This document shows, in pieces, positions 1 to 9,045 of a stretch of 64,000 bases of DNA (its first letter is position 1; each line of letters begins with the position of its first letter). Below the pieces are notes generated by a model. It did not search any database. It had not been told where the DNA came from and worked only from the letters and a program-made list of their open reading frames with translations. Both the position numbers and the translations under genes were made by a program. The stretch is from SG8-38 sp041576815. GTDB taxonomy: Bacteria; Myxococcota_A; Polyangia; Polyangiales; Houyiibacteriaceae. The stretch lies in contig JBFGKE010000017.1 in assembly GCA_041576815.1 (NCBI GenBank), forward strand, positions 1 through 64,000, in the 5' to 3' direction.

Positions 1-874
1 CATCCGCGAACGACCGCGCGCGTTCGCGGTCGCCCGTTCGCTCGGCCACCTTCGCATACGCCAGGTGGTCCCGAGGGTCGTCGCCACCGTGCACCTCGTC
101 GAAGTGGCCGACGAGCTCGGCAACTAGCGCTGCAAGCGCGATCAAGTCGTTGGCGTTGTGCTCGATCACTTTGGCCATCGGCGTCACGTCGCCTCCGTCG
201 AGATAGTCGAAGTAGAGCTGGGGGATGAGCGCCCCCGAGATGTCGTCCTGGCGATGCATCCCGAGCACCCTGCGCTCGAGCTCCACCAGCCGCACCGACT
301 TCAGACGCGGACGAAACACCCTACGCGCGCAGTGGAGCAGGTCGAGGTGCGGCGGGAGCGATGGCGCGCGAACCCGGTTGAGCACGAAGCGGTTCCGCAA
401 CAGCGGCCAATCGAACGTCTTCCCATTGAATGACACCACGCACGAGCTCTCCTTCACGCGTTCGCGGAGCCAGTGGAGCATCGGCGGCTCGCGCCCGAGC
501 TCGGGGAGGAACAGCTGCTGGATTCGCATCGATTCGTCTTCGAACCAAGCAATGCCGATCAGAAACGGAACGGTACCCGTGCCGCCGGCAAGGCCGGTGG
601 TTTCGGTGTCGAGAAAGAGGGCTCGGCGAAAATCCACGTCACGGAGCGAGGTGTCGAGCGCGAGCTGCGCGAGCCGTTCGGTCGACACCTGAAGCGCCCG
701 GGCGATCGGCGCGCGCCCATGATGGTGGTGAGGCTCGAGGTACTCGTCGATGAGATGAACCTCGCCGTGCTTCGTATCGTGCTGCTGCCCCGGCAAGGCC
801 CCACGAACGCTCGCGACGTCGAGCTGCCGGGGGGTGGTCCGCGAAAGGCGCGCGAGGCTTCGTTTGATCGCCAT
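1..874 (-). CDS. RNase H-like exonuclease, YprB/MrfB family (3' end missing)
   Basis: The reading frame starts at ATG 874 and is still open at base 1, so about 291 residues are visible and the C-terminus lies outside the window. The motifs are those of a DEDDh-type 3'-5' exonuclease of the YprB family. FLDTETTGLAGG near residues 87-97 supplies Asp89 and Glu91, SFNGKTFDWPLL supplies Asp155, and a later EHNANDL supplies the His/Asp pair. The tail beyond that is helical and may begin the TPR-like region of the family. The start is 7 bp after the helicase stop, so the two are almost certainly co-transcribed. In Bacillus subtilis MrfA (helicase) and MrfB (exonuclease) act together in repair of mitomycin C damage. 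The same role here is inferred from the pairing. Confidence 0.85.
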   Translation of the reverse strand, partial: MAIKRSLARLSRTTPRQLDVASVRGALPGQQHDTKHGEVHLIDEYLEPHHHHGRAPIARALQVSTERLAQLALDTSLRDVDFRRALFLDTETTGLAGGTGTVPFLIGIAWFEDESMRIQQLFLPELGREPPMLHWLRERVKESSCVVSFNGKTFDWPLLRNRFVLNRVRAPSLPPHLDLLHCARRVFRPRLKSVRLVELERRVLGMHRQDDISGALIPQLYFDYLDGGDVTPMAKVIEHNANDLIALAALVAELVGHFDEVHGGDDPRDHLAYAKVAERTGDRERARSFAD

Positions 875-880
875 CTCGAA

Positions 881-3292
881 TCAGTGGGTTGGGCTCACGC
901 CGACGGCGTCGAGCAAACCAAGCACGAGCCGCTTGCGCGCGGCCTCGAGGTCGTCATCGCCAGACGCATCGGGACCAATACAGCCGGGGCAACCCTCGTC
1001 GCATTCACAGCTTTCGATGAGGTGACGGGCGCGTCTGAGAAGCTCTTCGCGGTCTTCGAAGAGGCGCGAGGCCAAGCCGATGCCGCCTGCGACGCTGTCG
1101 TAGAGAAAAATCGTCGGGTCGAAGCCAGGCCCCTGCCCGTTGCCGGGCGGTGCGTCATCGTCGTTCTTGCTGCCCAAGGTGCGTCCTAGATCGCGTGGGT
1201 CGATCATCAGACCGACTGCACCGATGAGGTGCATGGCCTTCGAGAGGCCGCGGAGAGCGTCGATGACGACGGCGCGAGGCTCGGGCTGACTCTGCACGAA
1301 GTCCTCGGGGAAGGTCAGCCAGAATGCGGTGGTGTGCTTCTGCATCTCCGGCAGGTGGACCTCGCCATAGCCGACGTTCTCGTGCGTGTGGAACTTGATC
1401 TTCTTGTAACCGACCACTTTCTCGACGACGCTGACGTCGCCGAGCCCAGCCTCGAGCGGGACCTCGCCGCGATCGACCACCGCTTCCTGATCCTGCTCGA
1501 GAACAGTGACGCGGCTGTGAGTCATCGCGGTGGTGTAGTAGTCCGGCTTCACGCGCCGAACGAAGGCTTTGTGGTTGTCGAAGTCGAGACGCTCGACCTG
1601 GTATTGCCCGCCTTCGTGCTGATAGATGGCCTGCTCGTGCAGCATGGTGTGTGTGCTTCGCCAATCCATCTCGGCAATCGTGCGATTGCCATCGAGATCG
1701 ATCACGACGAAGTTGTCCCAGCTCGCGCTACGAAGCGATACGTTGTTGGCTGGGTAGCTGTCCGACGCCCAGTGATAGATCGACCCCGTGTCGGTCGCGG
1801 TCGGGTGAACGACCCCGTTGTCGGCCAGGTAGTCGAGTGCTTCGCCAAGCGCATCGTCCGGCACGTTGCCGTACACGTCGTCAGGCTCGAACGGCAGCTC
1901 GAAGGCCGCGCACTTGAGGTGCTGAATGAGTATTTCGATGTTGTCGGGATCGATGCGTGCATGTTCGATTGGCGCCGAGATCAGCTGACTCGGGTGCCGG
2001 GCCATGTACTGGTCGATCGGGTTGCTCGACGAAACCAGAACCGAAAGCGAGAGCTCGCGACGCCGCCCCGCGCGCCCGAAGCGCTGCCACATGCCGGCCA
2101 TGGTGCCTGGGTACCCAGCGCAAACCACCGCATCGAGCGCACCGATGTCGATGCCGAGCTCGAGCGCGTTGGTCGCTACGACGCAGAGAATCTCGCCTGC
2201 ACGAAGCGAAGCTTCGATGCGCCGGCGCGTGTCGGGCAAATACCCGCCGCGGTAGGCGTGAATTGCCGAGGGCGGGATCGCATCGTCGGCGAGACGGTCC
2301 CGCAAGTATTTGAGCATGACCTCGACGCCGTTTCGCGAGTTGCCGAACACCAGGGTTGGCACCCCAGCCCGCACCAGGTCACGGGTCAGGCGCACGGCGG
2401 TCTTGATGTAGCTCTGTCGAATGCCGAGCTCGGCGTTGACGACTGGCGGGTTGTAGACGAGCAGCTGCCGCGGCCCGTTCGGCGCTCCGCTTTCGGCGAC
2501 CAGCTCGACCGGCTCCCCGCAAATTCGGGACGCGTGCTCGGCCGGATTGCCGATCGTCGCCGACGCAAACAAGAACGTCGGTGACGAACCGTGAAAACGG
2601 GCGATTCGCGAAAGGCGACGCACGACGTTCGACAGGTGCGACCCGAAGACGCCGCGGTACGTGTGGAGCTCATCGATGATGACGTACTTCAGATTGGAGA
2701 ACAGGCGAGCCCAGCCGGTATGGTGCGGCATGATGCCGGCGTGCAGCATGTCGGGGTTGGTGAGAAGAACGCCGGCGCGCTGGCGGCCTGCACGACGCGC
2801 GTCGTTGGGGGTATCGCCGTCATACGTGATCGCACCGACGCTCAGCCCGCTGTCCCGCAGCAGGGCGCGCAGCCCCTCCTCCTGGTCGCGCGAAAGCGCT
2901 TTGGTCGGAAAGAGGTAGAGGGCGGTCGCGTGCGGGTCGGCTGCAAGCGACTGAAGGACGGGAAGGTTGTAGCAGAGACTCTTTCCCGAGGCGGTCGGCG
3001 TCGCCACGACGATGTGCTTGCCGGCGCAAGCAAGCTCGAAAGCACGGAGCTGGTGACTGTAGAGCGAGCGAATGCCGCGATGCCGCAGTGAATCGGCGAC
3101 GCCCGGCGCCAAAGACGAAGGCAGCGGCCCGATGTGCGCGTCTCGCGCGTCCAGCCGATGACTCCAAGGCACGTTTCGCCACGTGCCGTCGGAACGCCAT
3201 TGTGCCAGTACCTCGGCGACGCCCTTCGGCTTCGCCCACGGCTGGTCGACGCGACGAAAGGCGCGGCTCGGAATCCCCCCCACTGTGCTCAT
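881..3292 (-). CDS. DEAD/DEAH-box helicase with C-terminal cysteine cluster, YprA/MrfA family
   Basis: An 803-residue superfamily 2 helicase. Walker A is ATPTASGKS near residues 97-105 and motif II is DELH. Motif III is SATIGN. Motif VI is in QRFGRAGRR, after the conserved ATNALELGIDIG stretch. The C-terminus has four close cysteines (CECDEGCPGCIG), typical of the YprA/MrfA (DUF1998) family and thought to bind metal. An in-frame TTG at 3322 would add 10 residues. I preferred ATG 3292 because a good sigma-70 -10 box (TATACA on the minus strand, 3310-3315) overlaps the upstream extension. The gene is followed at 7 bp by the MrfB-like exonuclease. The likely role is DNA unwinding in crosslink or bulky-lesion repair. 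Family assignment is secure and the repair role is by homology. Confidence 0.9.
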   Translation of the reverse strand: MSTVGGIPSRAFRRVDQPWAKPKGVAEVLAQWRSDGTWRNVPWSHRLDARDAHIGPLPSSLAPGVADSLRHRGIRSLYSHQLRAFELACAGKHIVVATPTASGKSLCYNLPVLQSLAADPHATALYLFPTKALSRDQEEGLRALLRDSGLSVGAITYDGDTPNDARRAGRQRAGVLLTNPDMLHAGIMPHHTGWARLFSNLKYVIIDELHTYRGVFGSHLSNVVRRLSRIARFHGSSPTFLFASATIGNPAEHASRICGEPVELVAESGAPNGPRQLLVYNPPVVNAELGIRQSYIKTAVRLTRDLVRAGVPTLVFGNSRNGVEVMLKYLRDRLADDAIPPSAIHAYRGGYLPDTRRRIEASLRAGEILCVVATNALELGIDIGALDAVVCAGYPGTMAGMWQRFGRAGRRRELSLSVLVSSSNPIDQYMARHPSQLISAPIEHARIDPDNIEILIQHLKCAAFELPFEPDDVYGNVPDDALGEALDYLADNGVVHPTATDTGSIYHWASDSYPANNVSLRSASWDNFVVIDLDGNRTIAEMDWRSTHTMLHEQAIYQHEGGQYQVERLDFDNHKAFVRRVKPDYYTTAMTHSRVTVLEQDQEAVVDRGEVPLEAGLGDVSVVEKVVGYKKIKFHTHENVGYGEVHLPEMQKHTTAFWLTFPEDFVQSQPEPRAVVIDALRGLSKAMHLIGAVGLMIDPRDLGRTLGSKNDDDAPPGNGQGPGFDPTIFLYDSVAGGIGLASRLFEDREELLRRARHLIESCECDEGCPGCIGPDASGDDDLEAARKRLVLGLLDAVGVSPTH

Positions 3293-3309
3293 GCGCAGCA
3301 CTGTACGGC

Positions 3310-3339
3310 TGTATAGTCTCAACGGTCAACAATTGTCAG
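3310..3339 (-). promoter_or_regulatory. Candidate sigma-70 promoter for the helicase/exonuclease pair
   Basis: On the minus strand CTGACA (3334-3339) is followed after 18 bp by TATACA (3310-3315), which places transcription start just upstream of ATG 3292. The region also holds the 8-bp palindrome ACAATTGT. This is a sequence match only. Confidence 0.45.
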
Positions 3340-3434
3340 CTCGCCTTGGCGTCTTTCGATTTGTGCCTACCCTGTGCATTTGAATGAGGGCGGGGGCGGC
3401 GGCGTCGAGGCCCATACCCAAGGGGAGGAAACAC

Positions 3435-3992
3435 ATGAGAATCGTTGCATCGTTGTTGATCGCAGTCGCGCTGAGCTTTGGCTTTTCGGCGGCAACCGTG
3501 CCGACGGCCAGCGCTGACCATCACGAAAAGATGAAGCGCGGGGCCGAGAAGCAAGCCGACAAGGCCAAGAAGAAGGCGGAAGAAGCCGAGGACGAGGCCG
3601 AAGAGGCGAAAGAAGAGGCGGACGATAAGAAAGAAAAGGCCGCGGACAAGAAAGAAAAGGCCGCGGACAAGAAAGAATCGATGAAGTCCGATGCCGAGGC
3701 CCGCAAAGAGGCGGCGAAGGCAAAGGCGGAGGCGCGCAAGGCCGAGCAGAAGGCGAAAGCCGAAGCCAATCGGGCCAAGCAAAAGGAAAAGCAGGCGGCT
3801 GCCAAAGCCGCTCGCAAAGAGCGCCTGATGGCGCAGGAGAAGAGGCGCCACGAGGCCCAGATGGAAGAGATCGAAGCGCGGCGCGAGCGCGTCAAAGCCC
3901 TGCACGAAAAGCAGCTTCGAAACATCGAAATGGCCGAGGAGCGCGAAAAAACGCGCCACCAAAGGCGCGTCGAGCAGATCGAAAAGCAGTAG
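3435..3992 (+). CDS. Secreted highly charged coiled-coil protein, function unknown
   Basis: A 185-residue protein. ATG 3435 is preceded by a good ribosome site (GGGGAGGAA, about 5 bp spacing), so I used it rather than an in-frame start at 3384. Residues 1-27 form a signal peptide ending in an ASA-D type site. Almost all the rest is Lys/Glu/Ala/Arg heptad-like sequence with short internal repeats (DKKEKAA repeated, then KAEARKAE-like units), predicting one long alpha-helical coiled coil. No enzymatic motif is present. It stands alone, divergent from the helicase and followed by a clear terminator. A structural or envelope-associated role is possible, but low-complexity charged composition makes homology claims unsafe. 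Confidence 0.75.
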   Translation: MRIVASLLIAVALSFGFSAATVPTASADHHEKMKRGAEKQADKAKKKAEEAEDEAEEAKEEADDKKEKAADKKEKAADKKESMKSDAEARKEAAKAKAEARKAEQKAKAEANRAKQKEKQAAAKAARKERLMAQEKRRHEAQMEEIEARRERVKALHEKQLRNIEMAEEREKTRHQRRVEQIEKQ

Positions 3993-4017
3993 GCGCCGCT
4001 TCGCGGTGAGCGACTCG

Positions 4018-4047
4018 AGCCCGTCTCCCGTGGAGGCGGGCTTTTTG
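4018..4047 (+). terminator. Rho-independent terminator after the coiled-coil gene
   Basis: An 11-bp stem (AGCCCGTCTCC / GGAGGCGGGCT, one T-G wobble) with loop CGT is followed by a T-run. It lies 25 bp after the stop at 3992 and points along the plus strand. The T-run is absent in the other direction, so it would stop the convergent ccmE transcript less well. Confidence 0.85.
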
Positions 4048-4052
4048 CTTCG

Positions 4053-4562
4053 TTAGCTTTGACCCGGGAGCGGGGCGTTCGGGTCGTAGGGCATTTCTTC
4101 GCCGGCTTCCATGCGCTGCTGCATCTCGTACTTCGAGGGGCAGCGTGGAATCACCTGATTGGCGAGGAAGACGCCGTCGCCGCCGAGCTCCCCTTGCACC
4201 GTAACCTGAATGCCCATGTCGTCACGGAACGTGTCGGGCACGACGCACTGCGGGAAGCGCACCGGCATCTCGCGCCCCTCTTTGTGGAGGACGAAGCGCC
4301 ACTCGCACGGGTCTTCGCGAAACTCGATCGACCCCTGACGAAGCTCACCCTCGACGCGCAGCCGGCGCCCCTCGAACGAGCTCGGCTCGCTCATCACCTC
4401 GTGAACGAGCTTCGAGTACACGAACGGGTTGTCGCTGCCCGAGAGCAGCCACGCGGCCGCGCCGACGAGCAGGACGAACACGACACCGACCTTCACCGCG
4501 CCAGGCAACCCTTTGCGCGGGGCTGGTTCCAGTGGTGGGGTCGCGTCCTGCTCGTTCGCCAT
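4053..4562 (-). CDS. ccmE: Cytochrome c maturation haem chaperone CcmE, CXXXY variant
   Basis: A 169-residue single-pass membrane protein. The N-terminus is short and cytoplasmic, followed by a hydrophobic segment near residues 24-42 and a periplasmic beta-barrel domain with CcmE-like landmarks: GRRLRVEGEL, then VPDTFRDDMGIQVTVQGEL, then VFLANQVIP. Where classical CcmE has its haem-binding His in an HxxxY motif, this protein reads CPSKY, a CXXXY motif. That form is known from Desulfovibrio and some archaea and Gram-positives, where the Cys binds haem. The expected role is to carry haem to the CcmF/H lyase in the periplasm. No other ccm gene is in the window. ATG 4562 is used because the codon before it is TTG. 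It lies 76 bp after atpE in the same direction. Confidence 0.8.
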   Translation of the reverse strand: MANEQDATPPLEPAPRKGLPGAVKVGVVFVLLVGAAAWLLSGSDNPFVYSKLVHEVMSEPSSFEGRRLRVEGELRQGSIEFREDPCEWRFVLHKEGREMPVRFPQCVVPDTFRDDMGIQVTVQGELGGDGVFLANQVIPRCPSKYEMQQRMEAGEEMPYDPNAPLPGQS

Positions 4563-4638
4563 CAACTCGAGTATGGTGCCGGAAGTCGCGGCTCGCCAGG
4601 GCGCGCGGAAAGCCGCGAGCCCCGGCGTGCGATACGGG

Positions 4639-4959
4639 TTACGGCTGCACCTGGAAAGCGATGACGAGCGCGTAAATGGCGAGCGACTCGATGAGCGCTA
4701 AGCCGAGAATCAGCGGGACGAGGATCTTACCCGACGCGTTGGGGTTGCGGGCAATGCCTTCGAGGGCTGCCGCCGCGGCGCGGCCCTGACCCATACCGCA
4801 GCCGAACGCTGCGATGCCGATGCCGAGGCCCGCGGCAAGCGCGCGGCCGGCGATTGCGGTGGCCTGGCTCTCGGCGTCGCCGCCTTCCTGAGCGAAAGCG
4901 GTCGCGGTGAGAGCGAGTGGTGCAGCAAAGCTGACAAGTCGCAGAGCCAATTTCTTCAT
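4639..4959 (-). CDS. atpE: ATP synthase F0 subunit c
   Basis: A 106-residue proteolipid, longer than the usual 75-85 because of an N-terminal signal-like extension (residues 1-23, ending TAFA-Q) before the two-helix hairpin. The polar loop is RNPNASG. The ion-binding carboxylate is the Glu in ALIESLAIYALV. The first helix has Gln in GMGQG, and Ser follows the Glu with Tyr four residues later. Gln, Glu-Ser and Tyr occur in sodium-binding rings, but the Thr after Ser is Leu here, so ion choice cannot be fixed from sequence. ATG 4959 has GGAGG 8 bp upstream. It is the last gene of the atpZ-atpI-atpB-atpE operon. F1 genes are not in the window. Confidence 0.93.
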   Translation of the reverse strand: MKKLALRLVSFAAPLALTATAFAQEGGDAESQATAIAGRALAAGLGIGIAAFGCGMGQGRAAAAALEGIARNPNASGKILVPLILGLALIESLAIYALVIAFQVQP

Positions 4960-5000
4960 TTTCGGGAGCCTCCTCAAGCCTCTCGTTCCGAGAGGGAAAC

Positions 5001-5801
5001 TTAGTGTTCTTCTTCGTGTTGAATGGCGAGGGTGATGTAGATCACCGACAATAGACAAAAGACCAAGGTCTGGACCGTGACGACCAGGCAGCCGAGCACG
5101 TAGAAAACCACTGGAACGGGCAGCAGCACGAGCCCCATGCTTGCAAACAGCCCAACGAAGATGCCGAGCACGAGGTGATCGGCAGTCATGTTGGCCATGA
5201 GTCGAATCGCCAGCGTGACGGGTCGGACGACGTGGCTGATCAGCTCGATGAAAAACATCAATGGGTTGATGAACCAAGCGATCCACCAGGGCACTTTCGG
5301 GCCGAAAAAGTGCCCGAAATACTTCACGAAGCCGTGCTCCTTGATGCCATACCAGTGCGTCACGACGAAGATCACCATCGCCATGGCAAACGTCGTGTTG
5401 AGATTGTCGGTGGGCGGAAGGAAGCCCGGAATCAAACCAAGGACGTTCGAGAAGAAGATCACGAGCGCACACGCGCCAATCAGGGGCAGGAAGTACTTGG
5501 CGGGCTTCGGACCCATCAGGTCGGCCGACATGCTGTACGTCGCGCCGACGATCGCCTCGATGAAACCGTAAAACGTGACCTTGCCCTCGGGCAAGATGTT
5601 GGCCTCGGGATTCTTGAGACGGCGGCTCACATACACGCCTACGCCGATCAGGAAGAGCACGACCACACCGTAGGCAAGGACGTGCTGAACCCTCAGAGTT
5701 GGGTCGTGCTCCATGAAGCTCGGACCAAATGTTTCCGAAACCCAGTGCTTCAACGACTCATAACCGGGAAGGAAGCTGAACCAGGACTCACCGTGCGGCA
5801 T
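5001..5801 (-). CDS. atpB: ATP synthase F0 subunit a
   Basis: A 266-residue polytopic membrane protein with about six hydrophobic segments. The conserved penultimate-helix motif AIRLMANMTADHL contains the essential Arg that faces the c-ring. ATG 5801 has a strong ribosome site (GGAAGGGG) and lies 3 bp after the atpI stop. The subunit forms the half-channels that pass ions to subunit c. It is 41 bp ahead of atpE. Confidence 0.95.
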   Translation of the reverse strand: MPHGESWFSFLPGYESLKHWVSETFGPSFMEHDPTLRVQHVLAYGVVVLFLIGVGVYVSRRLKNPEANILPEGKVTFYGFIEAIVGATYSMSADLMGPKPAKYFLPLIGACALVIFFSNVLGLIPGFLPPTDNLNTTFAMAMVIFVVTHWYGIKEHGFVKYFGHFFGPKVPWWIAWFINPLMFFIELISHVVRPVTLAIRLMANMTADHLVLGIFVGLFASMGLVLLPVPVVFYVLGCLVVTVQTLVFCLLSVIYITLAIQHEEEH

Positions 5802-5804
5802 GGC

Positions 5805-6206
5805 TCACCCCTTCCCCGCAGCTTGCGCGTGGCGCGCATCCTCGGCTTCGCGAACCGAGAGCTCGAAGCCCGTGTAGAGCATGCCGAGGACCAGCGCCCC
5901 GAGACCGATCGAAAAACCGAGCGGATCCACGCCCCAGCGGGCGAGCAGCGCCCAACACACCGCGAGCAGCACGACCAGCTTCGCGCCGAGAAGCGCTGCG
6001 GCAAACCCGCGGCTGACGAAGCCTGCCCCGTCGATGATGCGGCCAGCAAGCCAGGTGATCGCCCAGGCGTCGAGCGTCGCCAACACCCCGCCGACGACCG
6101 CGCCGACGCCCACGGTGGGACCTCCGAGCACGAATGCCAGCGCCGCGAGCGCACCCGCGGCTGCCGCGACGTAGCGTGGAGTATGGGTCTTGAGTCGGTC
6201 GATCAC
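5805..6206 (-). CDS. atpI: ATP synthase subunit I-like membrane protein
   Basis: About 133 residues with four hydrophobic segments, the size and topology of AtpI. It begins at GTG 6206, which overlaps the TGA of the upstream atpZ-like gene in a GTGA, and it ends 3 bp before atpB. An upstream extension of the frame would run over atpZ and is unlikely. AtpI proteins help assemble the c-ring or carry Mg2+. Sequence conservation in the family is low, so the call rests mainly on size, topology and position. Confidence 0.75.
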   Translation of the reverse strand: MIDRLKTHTPRYVAAAAGALAALAFVLGGPTVGVGAVVGGVLATLDAWAITWLAGRIIDGAGFVSRGFAAALLGAKLVVLLAVCWALLARWGVDPLGFSIGLGALVLGMLYTGFELSVREAEDARHAQAAGKG

Positions 6207-6460
6207 TGGTCTTCGTCTTCTTCTTCCATCATCCGCTGCGCGCGGCGGACGACCCTGTAGAGGCTGCGAGCCCCTGCGGCAAGCCCAAGGCCGAGGCCGA
6301 TCCATTGCAGCCAAGGCTCAGTGCCGAGCTTTCCGTCCAACCAACGGCCACCGAGGTAACCGAGCGCAATCGAGAGGCCGAGCTCGAGGCCGATCGTGGA
6401 CAGGCTGCCAAGCTGCTTGAGCTGCTCCCGTTGTTCCTTGTTGAGGAGCATCGCCAGCAC
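6203..6460 (-). CDS. AtpZ/AtpI-like F0 accessory protein
   Basis: An 85-residue protein with two hydrophobic helices. The first is LSIALGYLGGRWLD, the second is WLQWIGLGLGLAAGARSL, and a charged tail follows. This matches the AtpZ (ATPase gene 1) family found first in many F0 operons, reported with AtpI to affect Mg2+/Ca2+ and c-ring assembly. GTG 6460 has AGGG seven bases upstream. An ATG at 6451 is the alternative. It is first in the operon, about 40 bp after a predicted transcription start. Confidence 0.75.
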   Translation of the reverse strand: MLAMLLNKEQREQLKQLGSLSTIGLELGLSIALGYLGGRWLDGKLGTEPWLQWIGLGLGLAAGARSLYRVVRRAQRMMEEEDEDQ

Positions 6461-6506
6461 ATCGTTTCCCTACAGTTCCAAGGATCCGCGCCCAAAGAGC
6501 GGGCGG

Positions 6507-6534
6507 CGTATAGCATGGGCGCATGTAGGGTCAA
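6507..6534 (-). promoter_or_regulatory. Candidate extended -10 sigma-70 promoter of the F0 operon
   Basis: On the minus strand TTGACC (6529-6534) and TATACG (6507-6512) are separated by 16 bp. The -10 is preceded by TGC, an extended -10. Start of transcription would be near 6500, giving a leader of about 40 nt for atpZ. Confidence 0.6.
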
Positions 6535-6575
6535 GGTTGGTGGAGGACCACTTCGGCCCGTGAAAACGGCCGTTT

Positions 6576-7865
6576 TTAGGCCTGGAGCGCCTCGAAGGCC
6601 GCTTTGAAGGCCCGGCCTGTCTTGGCGAGGGCGTCGGCGTCGTGGGCGAGCGAGATGAAGGCGGCTTCAAACTGGCTGCAGGGCCAGTACACCCCGTGCT
6701 CCAGAAGCGCCGCGTGCCATCGCGCAAAGGATTCGCGATCGGTATCCGACGCTTCGTCCCAGTTGCGGACGGGCTTGCTGCGGAAGAACGCGGTGACCAT
6801 CGAGCCGACCCGCTGGACGGTGATGTCGACGCCGGCCGCGCCCGCATGCTGCACCAAGAGGGCCTGCACCTGGTCGCCGATGTGCTCGAGGTCATCGTAG
6901 ACCCCCGGCCGTAGCAGGTGCTCGATCGTCGCGAGCCCGGCCGCGACCGCCAGCGGATTACCGCTCAGCGTGCCGGCTTGGTACACCGGCCCGACCGGGG
7001 CGACTTTCTCCATGACGTCGCGCCGGCCCCCGTATGCGCCGACGGGGAGTCCGCCACCGATGATCTTGCCGAGGCACGTGAGATCGGGCCGAATGTCGTA
7101 GAGGGCCTGCGCCCCTCCCCAGGCGACGCGGAAGCCGGTCATGACCTCGTCGCAGATCAGAAGCGCACCGTGCTCCTGGGTCTGCGTGCGGAGCGCGGTC
7201 AGCCAATCCTGGTCGGGCGGAATACAGCCCATGTTGCCGGCGATCGGCTCGAAGATAACCGCGGCGATGTCGCGGCCGTGCTCGGCGAAGATCTTCTCGA
7301 GCGCGTAGGCATCGTTGTAAGGCACGACGAGGGTGGTGCCAGCAATCGCCGCGGGCACGCCCGCGCTGTCGGGCTCGCCGAGCGTGGCCAGCCCGCTGCC
7401 GCCTTTGACGAGCAGGTAGTCGGCGCCGCCGTGGTAGCCGCCGATGCATTTCACGATCAAGTCCCGGCCGGTGTAGCCGCGCGCCACACGGAGCGCGCCC
7501 ATGGTGGCTTCGGTGCCGCTCGAGACGAGGCGCGACATTTCCATTGAAGGGACCGCATCGCGGATCCGCTCGGCCATCGTGATTTCGGCCTCGGTCGGGG
7601 CGCCGTAGCTGGTGCCCTTTTGGACTTGGTGCTGAATCGCAGCAACGACGTCGGGGTGAGCGTGGCCGAGGATCATCGGGCCCCATGAGCCGATGTAGTC
7701 GACGTATTCGGTGCCGTCCGCGCCGACGAGCATGGGGCCGTGCGCTTCCTTGATGAAGACGGGCTCCCCGCCCACGGCACGAAATGCCCGAACGGGGGAG
7801 TTGACGCCACCGGGGATGACCTTGGTGGCGCGGGCGAAAAGGGCTCGGGAGACCGGGTCGGACAT
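6576..7865 (-). CDS. hemL: Glutamate-1-semialdehyde 2,1-aminomutase
   Basis: A 429-residue PLP enzyme, the normal family length. It converts glutamate-1-semialdehyde to 5-aminolevulinate in the C5 route to tetrapyrroles. Visible motifs are PGGVNSPVR at the N-terminus, SSGTEATM (phosphate binding), CDEVMTGFR with the cofactor Asp, and CLGKIIGGGLPVGAYGG with the PLP lysine at about residue 267. ATG 7865 is chosen because MSDPVSRALFARA matches family N-termini. The longer frame to 7907 adds proline-rich sequence. It lies upstream of the F0 operon on the same strand with a separate promoter between. The stop codon sits within a short palindrome (AAAACGGCCGTTTT, 6563-6576), perhaps a weak terminator. 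Confidence 0.95.
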   Translation of the reverse strand: MSDPVSRALFARATKVIPGGVNSPVRAFRAVGGEPVFIKEAHGPMLVGADGTEYVDYIGSWGPMILGHAHPDVVAAIQHQVQKGTSYGAPTEAEITMAERIRDAVPSMEMSRLVSSGTEATMGALRVARGYTGRDLIVKCIGGYHGGADYLLVKGGSGLATLGEPDSAGVPAAIAGTTLVVPYNDAYALEKIFAEHGRDIAAVIFEPIAGNMGCIPPDQDWLTALRTQTQEHGALLICDEVMTGFRVAWGGAQALYDIRPDLTCLGKIIGGGLPVGAYGGRRDVMEKVAPVGPVYQAGTLSGNPLAVAAGLATIEHLLRPGVYDDLEHIGDQVQALLVQHAGAAGVDITVQRVGSMVTAFFRSKPVRNWDEASDTDRESFARWHAALLEHGVYWPCSQFEAAFISLAHDADALAKTGRAFKAAFEALQA

Positions 7866-7918
7866 GGGGCGTATCCTGGGCACGGCAGGAGACGGGGGCA
7901 AGAGCACTTAATCGCGCC

Positions 7919-7942
7919 AAAAAGGGGACTGTCCCCTCTTTT
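7919..7942. repeat. Short palindromic repeat, copy 1
   Basis: A palindromic core AGGGGACTGTCCCCT flanked by A-run and T-rich sequence, between the divergent hemL and moxR genes. The same core recurs twice at 33511-33576. It resembles the REP-type palindromes dispersed in many genomes. No transposase is nearby. Confidence 0.7.
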
Positions 7943-8019
7943 GTTTCGAATAAGGGAGGGTTGGTGGTTGTTGGTGAGGGGTGGATCGGCGTGCTAGCTC
8001 GTCGGGCCGAGGAAAACCC

Positions 8020-9033
<1,014 letters not shown>

Positions 9034-9045
9034 CCGAGGCCCGTC

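Noticed and set aside
1229..2584. 451-codon plus-strand frame opposite the helicase
   Set aside because: Mirror frame of a conserved gene in high-GC DNA; no motif, no ribosome site, no neighbours on that strand.
3367..3992. Frames opposite the coiled-coil gene with Leu/Phe-rich products
   Set aside because: They are antisense reads of Lys/Glu/Ala codons, which always give hydrophobic nonsense.
6563..6576. AAAACGGCCGTTTT palindrome as terminator of hemL
   Set aside because: Only a 5-bp stem with a 4-nt loop, and no further T-run; too weak to list as a feature.
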